From a virus, in the IMG/VR virus record IMGVR_UViG_3300024927_000003, positions 1 through 37,890 of that record: a stretch of 37,890 bases of DNA; one strand, 5' to 3'. Every line of letters starts with the position of its first letter. Position 1 is the stretch's first letter. Below, in pieces: positions 28,729-36,805 of the stretch. The position numbers and the translations under genes were made by a program. Under the pieces are notes generated by a model. The model saw only the letters and a list, made by a program, of their open reading frames with translations, was not told where the DNA came from and did not search any database.

Positions 28729-31133
28729 GCAGTGCAGTTAACCAGCAAGAGGTATTCGACCAGCTTACTAGTATCGGCTTAATTGTTGATAGTTTTATTA
28801 TTGGTCGCATGGTGCGCTGCAAGGTTGAGGGTACCCGTGAGAAGAAGGGTTGGTACTCTCTTCACGATTTTACTAAGGACAATGGCGATGTGATCATTGT
28901 TGGTAGTTATGGTATTTGGCAGGGCAATGATAACGGTGCGCGTAAAATCAACATCGATCGCCAAGCGCTGAGCAATGACCAACGAGAGGCGCTTAAAGCT
29001 AAGTACGCACAGGATAGAGAAAAGGCGGAAGCTAACCGTAAACGTGAAATTATGCTGGCGGCAAAGCGCGCCCAAGCAACCTGGCTTAAGTTAAATGCTA
29101 CTGGTGAATCTGAATACCTGAAACGTAAAAACGTAGGTGCTTATGGTGTGCGTTACTCTGACTCTGGCGCTATGGTTATTCCGGCTCAAGATAATAGCGG
29201 TTCTACTTACGGATTGCAGTTTATTTTGCCAGCAGGTCATCCACGTAAAGCTAAAACTGGACGCGATAAAGAGTTCTGGCCAGTAGGCATGGAAATGCGT
29301 GGTAAGTACCACATTATTGGAGGTTCACCACGTAGAACATTGCTGGTGGCAGAAGGCTATGCCACTGCAGCAACTCTGCATGAAGCAACTGGGTTGCCAG
29401 TAGCAGTAGCATTTAATGCAAATAACCTGCTGCCAGTCGCACAAAATCTTAAAAAACGATATAAACGAGTCAATCAATTAATCTGCGCAGATGACGACTA
29501 CATTCAAAAATGTGGCTCATGTGGAGAAATGACATTGATGAGCCATGGTGAGTATTGCGAATATTGTGGATCTGAGCACGGTAAAAACAATGCTGGCACA
29601 TCAAGTGCACAAGCTGCAGCACTTGCGGTTGATGGTCATTGGATTGCTCCTGTTTTCACCATTGACCGTGAACGCAAAAAGATAACTGACTTCAATGATT
29701 TGCACGTATCAGAGGGTTTGCATGTTGTTCAGCATCAAGTTGAGCAAGCTATCCTCCAACTTGGCTGGGGTAGTGATGTATCAGCCAGCGTCACCTCTCT
29801 ATCTGTGGGGGCGGGGGATGCGCTAAAGCCGTTGTTAGATGTAGAGGATGCAGTTGATCGCTATTCTCTGATTTATGGCGCTGGTGGCACGATGTTCGAC
29901 CATCAGGAAAGCGCTCTAATCCCAAAATCAGATGTGATGGATATATGTGTTGACCATGCCTGGAAGGAATGGAAGCTACATAAAGGTCGTAAGGTTGTTC
30001 GCTTGTCTGAGGTTGGGTTTGATCCAACTGAGAATGATAGACATATTAAGTGCAATCTGTGGGGTGGCTGGCCTACAACACCTAAGCAAGGTAAGTGCGA
30101 TGTATTGCTGGATTTGCTGCAATATTTGTGCAGCGGTGAGGAAAAGAAAAATAGCACTGAAATCTATGAGTGGGTGCTCAAGTGGTTGGCTTATCCCATT
30201 CAGCACCGTGGTGCAAAAATGCGCACAGCGCTTATTTTTCATGGACCACAAGGCGTAGGTAAAAATCTATTTTTTGAAGCCTATGGGGCTATATACGGAA
30301 AATATAACCGTATTGTTGGCCAGGCAGAGCTTGATGATAAGTTTAACGACTGGGCATCTGGCAAGTTATTCATGATTGCTGATGAGGTGATGGCTAGACA
30401 AGAGCTGTATCACCAAAAAAATAAGATTAAGGCATTAATAACTGGTGAAAATATCCGCATTAACCCTAAAAATGTGGCTGCGCACGATGAGCGAAATCAT
30501 GTAAATCTTGTATTCCTTTCCAATGAAATACAACCGTTGGTTCTGGATAAGGATGATCGGCGCTTTGTGGTTATCTGGGTGCCTGAAAAGCTAGGTGATG
30601 AGATGTATCGTGCCGTTGATGAAGAGATTAAAAGCGGTGGGGTGGCTGCATTGCATCACTACTTGCTTAATTTAGATCTAGGTGACTTTACTGAACACAC
30701 AAAGCCGCCAATGACGCAATCAAAAGAGGATCTAATCGAGGTCAATAAAGATAGCGTGCAGCGATTTATGGATGATTGGATAAGCGGTGATATAGGCCTG
30801 AAGGTTATCCCATGTCACTCCGAAGATTTATATCGAGCTTACCAGCAATGGTCTAGACGGAATGGTGTAGCTAGGCCACGTGAGTCATCTCAATTTATCA
30901 GTACAGTTTCTAAAACCCGTGGATGGAAAAAAGGTCGTCCGCGCGTTTATAAATCATGTCATTACGAAGGTGATCAAGTTCAAATGAGCATGATCGCACC
31001 GCCAGTAGATTTAATTAATGAAAAATTCCAGATGGGTGAATTGCAGCCAGCAAAGTGGCTAACGGATTGCTACATGGAGTTTCGTAAAGATTTAGATGAT
31101 AACTCTGCTCGTAGTGGGGGTGATCATGCGTAA
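28725..31133 (+). CDS. Replicative primase-helicase (Toprim plus SF3/D5-like helicase)
   Basis: 802 residues. Residues 1-60 are a small N-terminal domain, then a helical linker. The Toprim-like part (about 150-330) includes LLVAEGYATAATLHEATG and LICADDD. It is interrupted by a zinc ribbon CGSCGEM...CEYCGSEHG at about 263-286. The helicase domain has Walker A GPQGVGKN at about 506-513, Walker B LFMIADEV (about 549-556), and motif C VFLSNEIQP. It primes and unwinds the phage origin, which likely lies directly after the gene (31135-31387). Overlaps the Z-like gene by 4 bases. Confidence 0.9.
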   Translation: MSSAVNQQEVFDQLTSIGLIVDSFIIGRMVRCKVEGTREKKGWYSLHDFTKDNGDVIIVGSYGIWQGNDNGARKINIDRQALSNDQREALKAKYAQDREKAEANRKREIMLAAKRAQATWLKLNATGESEYLKRKNVGAYGVRYSDSGAMVIPAQDNSGSTYGLQFILPAGHPRKAKTGRDKEFWPVGMEMRGKYHIIGGSPRRTLLVAEGYATAATLHEATGLPVAVAFNANNLLPVAQNLKKRYKRVNQLICADDDYIQKCGSCGEMTLMSHGEYCEYCGSEHGKNNAGTSSAQAAALAVDGHWIAPVFTIDRERKKITDFNDLHVSEGLHVVQHQVEQAILQLGWGSDVSASVTSLSVGAGDALKPLLDVEDAVDRYSLIYGAGGTMFDHQESALIPKSDVMDICVDHAWKEWKLHKGRKVVRLSEVGFDPTENDRHIKCNLWGGWPTTPKQGKCDVLLDLLQYLCSGEEKKNSTEIYEWVLKWLAYPIQHRGAKMRTALIFHGPQGVGKNLFFEAYGAIYGKYNRIVGQAELDDKFNDWASGKLFMIADEVMARQELYHQKNKIKALITGENIRINPKNVAAHDERNHVNLVFLSNEIQPLVLDKDDRRFVVIWVPEKLGDEMYRAVDEEIKSGGVAALHHYLLNLDLGDFTEHTKPPMTQSKEDLIEVNKDSVQRFMDDWISGDIGLKVIPCHSEDLYRAYQQWSRRNGVARPRESSQFISTVSKTRGWKKGRPRVYKSCHYEGDQVQMSMIAPPVDLINEKFQMGELQPAKWLTDCYMEFRKDLDDNSARSGGDHA

Positions 31134-31134
31134 T

Positions 31135-31387
31135 TGTGCAGGGTTGTGCAAGGGTATGTTCAATGGTCTGTGCATGGTTAAAGCACCGTCATTATTGGCG
31201 TGTGCAGGGTGTGCAAGGGTTTTTATCACACGTATGCGCGAGAAAATAAATAAATATTTATTTAAACAATGTGCACCTGTGCGCACACGGGCGACCCCTG
31301 CACACCATGCACACCCTGCACACGCCTTATTTTATGCGGTGTTTCGATATATTCACCCTTGCACAGACCATTGCACACCCTTGCACA
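31135..31387. other. Candidate replication origin: two opposed iteron arrays around an AT-rich core
   Basis: Six plus-strand copies of TGTGCA(A)NGG(G)T: 31135, 31145, 31157, 31169, 31201 and 31210. Six reversed copies ACC(C)NTGCACA: 31294, 31304, 31313, 31355, 31367 and 31377. Within clusters, starts are 9-12 bp apart, so each iteron is on nearly the same helical face. Between the arrays, 31221-31270 is AT-rich and contains AAATAAATATTTATTT. Location directly after the primase-helicase favours an origin. Being 400 bp before the small terminase, it could alternatively be a packaging (cos) binding region. Confidence 0.8.
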
Positions 31388-31396
31388 TGTCTATTT

Positions 31397-31624
31397 ATGA
31401 CTAATTTTAAAGAAAAAAGTATTAATGAATTTACTAAAGAAATGATTGAAGCCTTTGGCTTGGATCAGTTGGCAATCAGGGTAACTGGTCCAGATGGTCA
31501 GGTTTATAAACAATCTAAGAATTGGATTGATGAAGACCAATTAATCAAGATGGAAAAAGAACGGTTAAAAAATAATGAGCGTTATAAAACTGGAGGGGCT
31601 GGAAGTGGCTACAGGAGAAAGTAA
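31397..31624 (+). CDS. Hypothetical protein (75 aa)
   Basis: Start taken at ATG 31397 because the frame upstream runs through the iteron array. Product MTNFKEKSINEFTKEMIEAF, then a GPDGQVYKQSKNWIDEDQL block and a basic Gly-rich end. The ribosome site is poor. Between origin and terminase; may act in packaging start or transcription. Not recognised. Confidence 0.6.
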   Translation: MTNFKEKSINEFTKEMIEAFGLDQLAIRVTGPDGQVYKQSKNWIDEDQLIKMEKERLKNNERYKTGGAGSGYRRK

Positions 31625-31811
31625 ATTAGAAGTTTATGCTGCATCTGCTCATGAAAAATGTGAAGGCATCCGCTGCGCATACAAAGAAAGTTGTAACCGT
31701 TATTTAACACGCAACGAAGGCATTAATGAATTTTATAGTTTCTATGCACTGGCAGATACCGATTGTGAATATCACCAGCCAATGATTAAAAGTGAGGTTA
31801 CAAATGTTTAA
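31605..31811 (+). CDS. Hypothetical cysteine-containing protein (68 aa from GTG)
   Basis: A GTG at 31605 is preceded by GGAGGGG at the right distance, whereas the upstream ATG at 31575 (10 codons longer) has no ribosome site. The product has CEGIRCAYKESC and a later DCEYHQP, four Cys plus a His likely binding zinc. Overlaps the upstream gene and the small terminase start. Related small Cys proteins occur near terminases in other phages; function unknown. Confidence 0.6.
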   Translation: MATGESKLEVYAASAHEKCEGIRCAYKESCNRYLTRNEGINEFYSFYALADTDCEYHQPMIKSEVTNV

Positions 31812-32388
31812 AGCAAATCAAACAGAGTTTGCTGAACTGATGGGCTGGACTAAGGGTTATGTTAGCCAACTAAAGCAGGCAGGACGTTTAGTTTTTTCTG
31901 AGGATGGCAAGGTGGATGTTGAGGCAAGTAAGATCAAGATTGCTGAAACTGAAGACCCTAACCGAGATGATGTGAAAGCTCGCCATGCAAATGAGCGCGG
32001 TAGCGATAGTAAAGTAAATGAAATTGGTGCTCATTCGACTACTGGCAAATCAAAAAAAGAAAAAGAGCCAAAAGACCCGAGCCGCGATAGCTTTTCACAA
32101 TCTCGCGCAAAAGAGCAGCAATTCAAAGCGCTGCAGGCTGAGCTGGACTATCAGGAACGTATAGGAAAGTTAGTAGCGCGCGATGCTATGAAGGATGCAA
32201 TTGGTGATATGGTCACTACATTTCGCCAAAACTTAGAAAACATGCCCCACCGCATTAGTGCTGAGTTGGTAGGAAAAGATATCAACGACATTCGTATCAC
32301 CCTCAAGCAAGCCGTCCATCAAGTACTTACGCAGTTAGAAAAAGGCTGCAATGACAAATTGAATCAATCTGCTCAGGAGCAAGCATGA
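31804..32388 (+). CDS. Terminase small subunit, gpNu1-like
   Basis: 194 residues from ATG 31804, with GAGG 7 bases before; an ATG at 31792 is less well placed. N-terminal winged HTH (FKANQTEFAELMGWTKGYV) as in lambda Nu1, a charged linker with KSKKEKEPKDPSRDS, then a C-terminal helical domain (LDYQERIGKLVARDAMKDAI) that binds the large subunit. It recognises the packaging site, so cos or pac is likely nearby. It overlaps terL by 4 bases. Confidence 0.87.
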   Translation: MFKANQTEFAELMGWTKGYVSQLKQAGRLVFSEDGKVDVEASKIKIAETEDPNRDDVKARHANERGSDSKVNEIGAHSTTGKSKKEKEPKDPSRDSFSQSRAKEQQFKALQAELDYQERIGKLVARDAMKDAIGDMVTTFRQNLENMPHRISAELVGKDINDIRITLKQAVHQVLTQLEKGCNDKLNQSAQEQA

Positions 32389-34349
32389 GTTTGCCATTTG
32401 ATGCATTTCTTCTGACTTATGAAGCTGCTCGTAAAGCAGTAAGGCCTAAAGAGTTTTTAACCGTTAGTGAGTGGGCTGATAAGCACAGAATATTATCTGG
32501 TGAGGGTTCTGCTGAGCCTGGCGAATGGAAAACATCGCGCACCCCGTTTTTACGCGAGCCTATGGATTCACTTTCTGAGGACTCTGCTGATGAAAAAGTG
32601 GTGTTCATGAAATCAAGTCAAGTAGGTGGCACTGAGGCAGGCAGTAATTGGGTTGGTTACATCATGGATCATGCCAAAGGACCAGCAGCGATTGTAATGC
32701 CTACTGAGCGCAGCCTGAATGATTGGGTTTCTCAAAAATTTGACCCGATGGCAAATGACACACCTGCAGTAGCAGAGGCGCTTTCTAAAAAGAGCAATAA
32801 GTCATCTGACAATAACGCACAGCGTAAGAAATTTCTTGGCGGTATTTTGTATTTTAAAACGGCCGGCTCTACCTCAGAGTTAAAGTCTACTAGCTTGCGT
32901 TATGCCTTGGCTGATGAAGTGGATGAATGGGCTTGGAGTACTGACCAAGGTGACCCACTAAAATTGCTAGATATTCGGTTAACAGCTTTTGGTGATTCAA
33001 AAATGTTTATTGTTAGTAGCCCCACTGTTAAAGATGCTAGCCATATTGAAGATGCGTTTGAAAAAGGTGACCAGCGCCGTTACCACGTGCCATGCCCGCA
33101 TTGTGGAGAGATGCAGTATCTGAAATGGCATAACCTACGCTGGACAAAGGATGTAAAAAATCCGAGAAAGATTGCGTCTGTTTACTACGCCTGCGAACAC
33201 AATGGATGTGTGATTGAGGAATATCACAAAGCCATCATGTTGCCGGAAAAAGGGCATGGCGGTGAGGCACGCTGGGTTGCCATGGCGCCTGATCATTTAT
33301 ATAAAAGTTATCACATCAATGCTTTGTACTCTCCAATTGGTCTTGGTAAATCTTGGACCCAGTTGGTTTATGAGTGGATTGATGCTCAGGACGATCCTAA
33401 AGACCTAATGGTGTTCATTAACACTCGCCTTGGTGAAACATATGCGGACCGTAGCCATGATATTAAGCCAAATGCATTATCTGCCCGTGCAGAGCCTTAC
33501 GCCTTACGTACGATACCAATTGGCTGTTTAGTTCTTACTTGCGGGGTGGACACGCAAGATGATCGATTAGAGATTCAAATCACTGGTCATGGACGTGGTG
33601 GTCGCACTTGGCCTGTTGATTACCATGTTATCTACGGCAATCCAGGTGATGACGATGTTTGGGATTCTTTAGGTAAGTATTTGAAGGATGCTGTGTTTGT
33701 GAATCATTTCGGTAAGAGTTTGAGAATTGAAGCAACAGCTGTCGATACAGGCGGTCACCATACGCATATGGTTTATGGATTTTCTAGGCGTGCTGCAGCA
33801 GATTTTGGCGTTTCACGCGTTATAGCATGTAAGGGTGCAAGTACTTATGGCCGCGCTATTTTAGGAAAGCCAAGTTTGCAAGATGTTAACTGGCGAGGCC
33901 AAACCATTAAAAAAGGGGTGGCGCTGTATGTTATTGGTTCAGATACAGCAAAACATTTGCTCTATAACCGTTTAAATGGGGATAACGAGAAAGACCCAGG
34001 GGAGCGTCTTGTGCATTTTAGTACAGGACTGGATGACTCTTACTACGATGGTTTGGTGTCTGAAACTTACAACCCCAGAAAAAACAGATGGGAGCTTAAA
34101 AAAGGTAAGCGTAACGAGCAACTTGATACTTGGGTGCTATCTATTGCAGCTAGTCATCATCCTGAAGTCTACCTGCATAAATGGAAAAAATCCGACTGGG
34201 AAAGACGCGAAGCAATGATAGAGCCACAAAATGTTGCAGATACTGATGCAACAGAAATGCAACAACCGCAACCGGATGTGGTTGACGTATCAACCAACAT
34301 TGGTGGCAAGCTGCAGCTTTCTGGTTTTAATCGTGGAGGGGCGCGATAG
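32385..34349 (+). CDS. Terminase large subunit, lambda gpA-like
   Basis: 654 residues; ATP-driven packaging motor and cos/pac nuclease. The ATPase has the deviant Walker A MKSSQVGGTEAG (about residues 76-87) and Walker B ALADEVDEW (about 177-185). A zinc-ribbon-like CPHCGEMQ...CEHNGC sits near 236-273. The nuclease starts with LTCGVDTQDDRLEIQ near 385-399. The gpA type, with a Nu1-type partner, suggests cos packaging with defined ends. It ends at a TAG sharing a base with the next GTG start. Confidence 0.94.
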   Translation: MSLPFDAFLLTYEAARKAVRPKEFLTVSEWADKHRILSGEGSAEPGEWKTSRTPFLREPMDSLSEDSADEKVVFMKSSQVGGTEAGSNWVGYIMDHAKGPAAIVMPTERSLNDWVSQKFDPMANDTPAVAEALSKKSNKSSDNNAQRKKFLGGILYFKTAGSTSELKSTSLRYALADEVDEWAWSTDQGDPLKLLDIRLTAFGDSKMFIVSSPTVKDASHIEDAFEKGDQRRYHVPCPHCGEMQYLKWHNLRWTKDVKNPRKIASVYYACEHNGCVIEEYHKAIMLPEKGHGGEARWVAMAPDHLYKSYHINALYSPIGLGKSWTQLVYEWIDAQDDPKDLMVFINTRLGETYADRSHDIKPNALSARAEPYALRTIPIGCLVLTCGVDTQDDRLEIQITGHGRGGRTWPVDYHVIYGNPGDDDVWDSLGKYLKDAVFVNHFGKSLRIEATAVDTGGHHTHMVYGFSRRAAADFGVSRVIACKGASTYGRAILGKPSLQDVNWRGQTIKKGVALYVIGSDTAKHLLYNRLNGDNEKDPGERLVHFSTGLDDSYYDGLVSETYNPRKNRWELKKGKRNEQLDTWVLSIAASHHPEVYLHKWKKSDWERREAMIEPQNVADTDATEMQQPQPDVVDVSTNIGGKLQLSGFNRGGAR

Positions 34350-34627
34350 TGGCTGAAGACATAGTAGATTTTATGATGCAGCAGTTTCGCGACGCTATTC
34401 CAGAGCTGAATAAAGAACAAATTCAGGAAAAACTAGAGATAATTGAAACAACAACGCGTAAGCATTGGGGTGGAGAGGATGCGTATATCGCCAAGAAGAA
34501 AATCAATAAAGCCCAAGTTAAAAAAGCTGTGACTGAGTACTTGGGTGGAAAACCGTTTAGTGAGATAAGAAAAGAGACTGGTGTAGGTAGAGCAACGATA
34601 TTTAGGCATATGAAAAAAGGTGATTGA
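34349..34627 (+). CDS. Mor-like transcription regulator in the head operon
   Basis: 92 residues from a GTG overlapping the terL stop, with GGAGGGG at 34335-34341. KHWGGEDAYIAKK (residues 38-50) followed by AVTEYLGGKPFSEIRKETGV, ending in the HTH GVGRATIFRHMKK, is the layout of Mor/C transcription activators of Mu-like phages. Three 28-bp dyads lie just after it and further down the operon and are natural candidate targets. Late activator or repressor role is inferred. Confidence 0.72.
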   Translation: MAEDIVDFMMQQFRDAIPELNKEQIQEKLEIIETTTRKHWGGEDAYIAKKKINKAQVKKAVTEYLGGKPFSEIRKETGVGRATIFRHMKKGD

Positions 34628-34630
34628 TAT

Positions 34631-34658
34631 CGTCTCATTTTCCCCTGAAATTGAGACA
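34631..34658. promoter_or_regulatory. 28-bp dyad element, copy 1
   Basis: CGTCTCATTTT, centre CCCCTG, AAATTGAGACA. Symmetric arms match copies at 34801 and 36755. It begins 3 bases after the Mor-like stop, and its right arm supplies the -35 (TTGAGA) of the promoter at 34651. Confidence 0.85.
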
Positions 34659-34679
34659 GTGCTAGGCAGATAATACAAT
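34651..34679 (+). promoter_or_regulatory. Sigma-70-like promoter embedded in the head operon
   Basis: -35 TTGAGA (34651-34656), 17-base spacer, -10 TACAAT (34674-34679): five of six matches in each box. The expected start is near 34686. The -35 overlaps dyad copy 1, so a dyad-binding protein would control it. A terminator follows about 110 bases downstream. Confidence 0.65.
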
Positions 34680-34685
34680 TTTATT

Positions 34686-34800
34686 AACCAGTAATTTAAT
34701 CCAAACTTTTAGGAGTAGAGCGATGAACTGTTAATTTAATGAGTTGTAACTAAGGTTAAAAATACAAATTTAATAAGGCTGCGAAAGTGGCCTTTTTTTT
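34686..34800 (+). ncRNA. Candidate short transcript, promoter to terminator
   Basis: About 115 bases between the promoter at 34651 and the terminator at 34775-34800. The only frame with a ribosome site is AGGAG (34711-34715) followed by ATG AAC TGT TAA at 34723, three codons, too short to be a normal protein. A small RNA or a leader with a minimal ORF is possible. Existence of the RNA is inferred from signals only. Confidence 0.45.
34775..34800 (+). terminator. Intrinsic terminator inside the head operon
   Basis: AAGGCTGC (34775-34782), GAAA tetraloop, GTGGCCTT (34787-34794) with two G-T wobbles, then a T-run to 34800. Unless antiterminated, it would stop late transcripts before the portal gene. 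Confidence 0.78.
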
Positions 34801-34828
34801 CGTCTCAAATTCCCCTAAAAATGAGACG
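34801..34828. promoter_or_regulatory. 28-bp dyad element, copy 2
   Basis: CGTCTCAAATT, centre CCCCTA, AAAATGAGACG. It starts exactly 170 bp after copy 1, directly behind the terminator T-run, 41 bases before the start of the small joining gene. Confidence 0.88.
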
Positions 34829-34869
34829 GTAATACCAATAAGCTTGGCACTATTAATCGGAGATTCCGA

Positions 34870-35094
34870 ATGGCCGGCATTACACTCGAACAAGCAGAAA
34901 CCAAGCTTAATGAATATCTAGAAGCAGAATCTAAGATTCTTGCTAATCAATCTTACGAATTTCAAGGGCGCCGCTTAAACCGCGCAAATCTAAAAGAAGT
35001 GCGTGATGGCATTGAGACTTGGGATGCCCGCGTAAAAGAGCTGGCTGCTAAAGCATATGGTGGCCGTCGTACAGTCGTTGCTCGCCCAAGGTAA
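34870..35094 (+). CDS. Small head-tail joining protein (gpW-like position, DUF6148-like)
   Basis: 74 residues, MAGITLEQAETKLNEYLEAE, then SYEFQGRRLNRANLKEVRDGIETWDARVKEL: a helix-hairpin-helix of the kind seen in gpW-position proteins before the portal; I associate it with DUF6148. It would join the connector or assist portal assembly. CGGAG lies before the ATG. The portal gene starts 6 bases after the stop. Confidence 0.75.
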   Translation: MAGITLEQAETKLNEYLEAESKILANQSYEFQGRRLNRANLKEVRDGIETWDARVKELAAKAYGGRRTVVARPR

Positions 35095-35100
35095 ATCATT

Positions 35101-36750
35101 ATGGCAAAAACTACACCAACCCGTAAACCGTTAGAAATTAAACCGAACTTGGTTGATAAAGCAATTGGCTACTTTGCACCTAAAGTTGCACTAAGAAATA
35201 TGCAGGCGCGCTCAGTGATGGCGTTGGCTGTAGGGGGATCTAGTGGAATTGGTTATAAAGGCGCAAAACGTGATAATGCTGCAACATCAAACTGGAATTC
35301 TTTTGCAGGATCTGCTGAGGCTGATATTAGCCCAGACTTAGTCATGAATCGCGCACGTAGTCGCGATTTGGTGCGTAACAATCCTATTGCTGGTGGTGCT
35401 GTAGGGCAGATGACTACGAATGTGATAGGTACAGGCCTTTCACTCTCCCCGAAACCAGATGCAAAATTCTTAGGAATTACCGAACAGCAAGCAGATGAGT
35501 GGGCAGAAAACACTCTGCGTGAGTATTCTCTATGGGCTAATAGTAAAGACTGTGATCTACGCAGACAGTTAAACTTTTACCAAATTCAAGATCTGGTATT
35601 CCGTTCTCGCATGGAGTCCGGCGATGTATTTTCTATTAATCTTATAAAACCACGTGGAAACAGATACGACCTGACATTACAAACCATTGAAGCAGACCGT
35701 TGCAGTAATCCTAATCGAAAACAAAATACCAACACAATGGTTGATGGTATTGAGATGGATGGTGATGGTGCGCCTATTAGATACCACTTTAGCAAGATTC
35801 ACCCTGGTAGTTTACGTCAAGCTGGTAATGAGTGGATCCCCGTACAGGCATACGGTGAAAATGGCCGTAAAAATGTAATTCATCTCTTCAAGCAATTGCG
35901 TCCTGAACAGGTGCGTGGCGTGCCTGAATTCGCCCCAATTATTGAACCATTGAAGCAGCTAGGACGTTTCACAGATGCAGAGCTTCAAGCGGCTGTAGTG
36001 AACGGTATGTTTGCTATGTTTGTGCGAATGGATCACGAAGCGTTTATGGATATTTTTGACGACACTGGGCGCCAAAATTATGCAAAACAAGCATCGAATT
36101 GGGACGGGAGTCTTGATGATAATGGTCGAGTAATTAATTTATTGCCAGGTGAAGAGCCTGTTTCGCCAAATCCTGGCAGACCAAACCCTGAGTTTGACCA
36201 ATTCTTTCAATCGATTTTGCGCCAAATCGGGATGCAACTGGAAATCCCCTTTGAAGTGCTGATCATGCATTTTCAATCAAGCTATTCAGCTGCGCGTGCT
36301 GCATTACTTGCCGCTTGGAAAACTTACCGTCGTTGGCGTGATTGGATGGCCTCTGACTTTTGTCAGCCTGTATATGAGTTGTGGCTAGAGGAAGCTGTAG
36401 CAAAAGGCTACATCAAAGCACCAGGCTTCTTTGCAGACAAGCTTACTCGTGCAGCATGGAGTAAATCAATCTGGATTGGAGATGGTCCTGGCAGCATTGA
36501 CCCAGCCAAAGAGGTTTCTGCTGCAAAAGAGCGAGTGGAGCTAGGTATATCAACACGCGAGACAGAAAGCATTCTGCATGATGGTGTGCCTTATGAAACC
36601 AAACATAAGCAATTAGCCAAAGAAAAACGCATGCGCGATGCTGACGGCTTGACTGTTTTGCCATCACAAGGCGGTATTCCAGTAAAGATTGAAGACTTAG
36701 ATGAAGACTTAGATTTAGATAAGAAAAAAAATGAAGACGATGATGAATAA
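35101..36750 (+). CDS. Portal protein, lambda gpB-like
   Basis: 549 residues forming the dodecameric DNA channel. It has the lambda portal family features: RSRDLVRNNPIAGGAVGQMTTNVIG at about 81-105 as conserved positions, MESGDVFSINLIKPRG, QAYGENGRKNVIHLF, then the LEIPFEVLIMHFQSSYSAARAALLAAWKTYRRWR region near 379-412. The C-terminal tail is acidic (DEDLDLDKKKNEDDDE), common in portals cleaved or buried in the head. Lies between the gpW-like gene and dyad copy 3. Confidence 0.93.
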   Translation: MAKTTPTRKPLEIKPNLVDKAIGYFAPKVALRNMQARSVMALAVGGSSGIGYKGAKRDNAATSNWNSFAGSAEADISPDLVMNRARSRDLVRNNPIAGGAVGQMTTNVIGTGLSLSPKPDAKFLGITEQQADEWAENTLREYSLWANSKDCDLRRQLNFYQIQDLVFRSRMESGDVFSINLIKPRGNRYDLTLQTIEADRCSNPNRKQNTNTMVDGIEMDGDGAPIRYHFSKIHPGSLRQAGNEWIPVQAYGENGRKNVIHLFKQLRPEQVRGVPEFAPIIEPLKQLGRFTDAELQAAVVNGMFAMFVRMDHEAFMDIFDDTGRQNYAKQASNWDGSLDDNGRVINLLPGEEPVSPNPGRPNPEFDQFFQSILRQIGMQLEIPFEVLIMHFQSSYSAARAALLAAWKTYRRWRDWMASDFCQPVYELWLEEAVAKGYIKAPGFFADKLTRAAWSKSIWIGDGPGSIDPAKEVSAAKERVELGISTRETESILHDGVPYETKHKQLAKEKRMRDADGLTVLPSQGGIPVKIEDLDEDLDLDKKKNEDDDE

Positions 36751-36754
36751 ATCA

Positions 36755-36782
36755 CGTCTCATTTTCCCCTAAAAATGAGACG
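36755..36782. promoter_or_regulatory. 28-bp dyad element, copy 3
   Basis: CGTCTCATTTT, centre CCCCTA, AAAATGAGACG. Best symmetric of the three copies, immediately after the portal stop and 23 bases before the protease ATG. No strong promoter is seen within it. Confidence 0.9.
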
Positions 36783-36805
36783 TCACACTCTGTAATGTTA
36801 AACCT

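Noticed and set aside
31096-31404. Open frame through the iteron region on the plus strand, and one on the minus strand
   Set aside because: Created by repeated TGTGCA units, with odd Cys/His-rich composition and no ribosome site.
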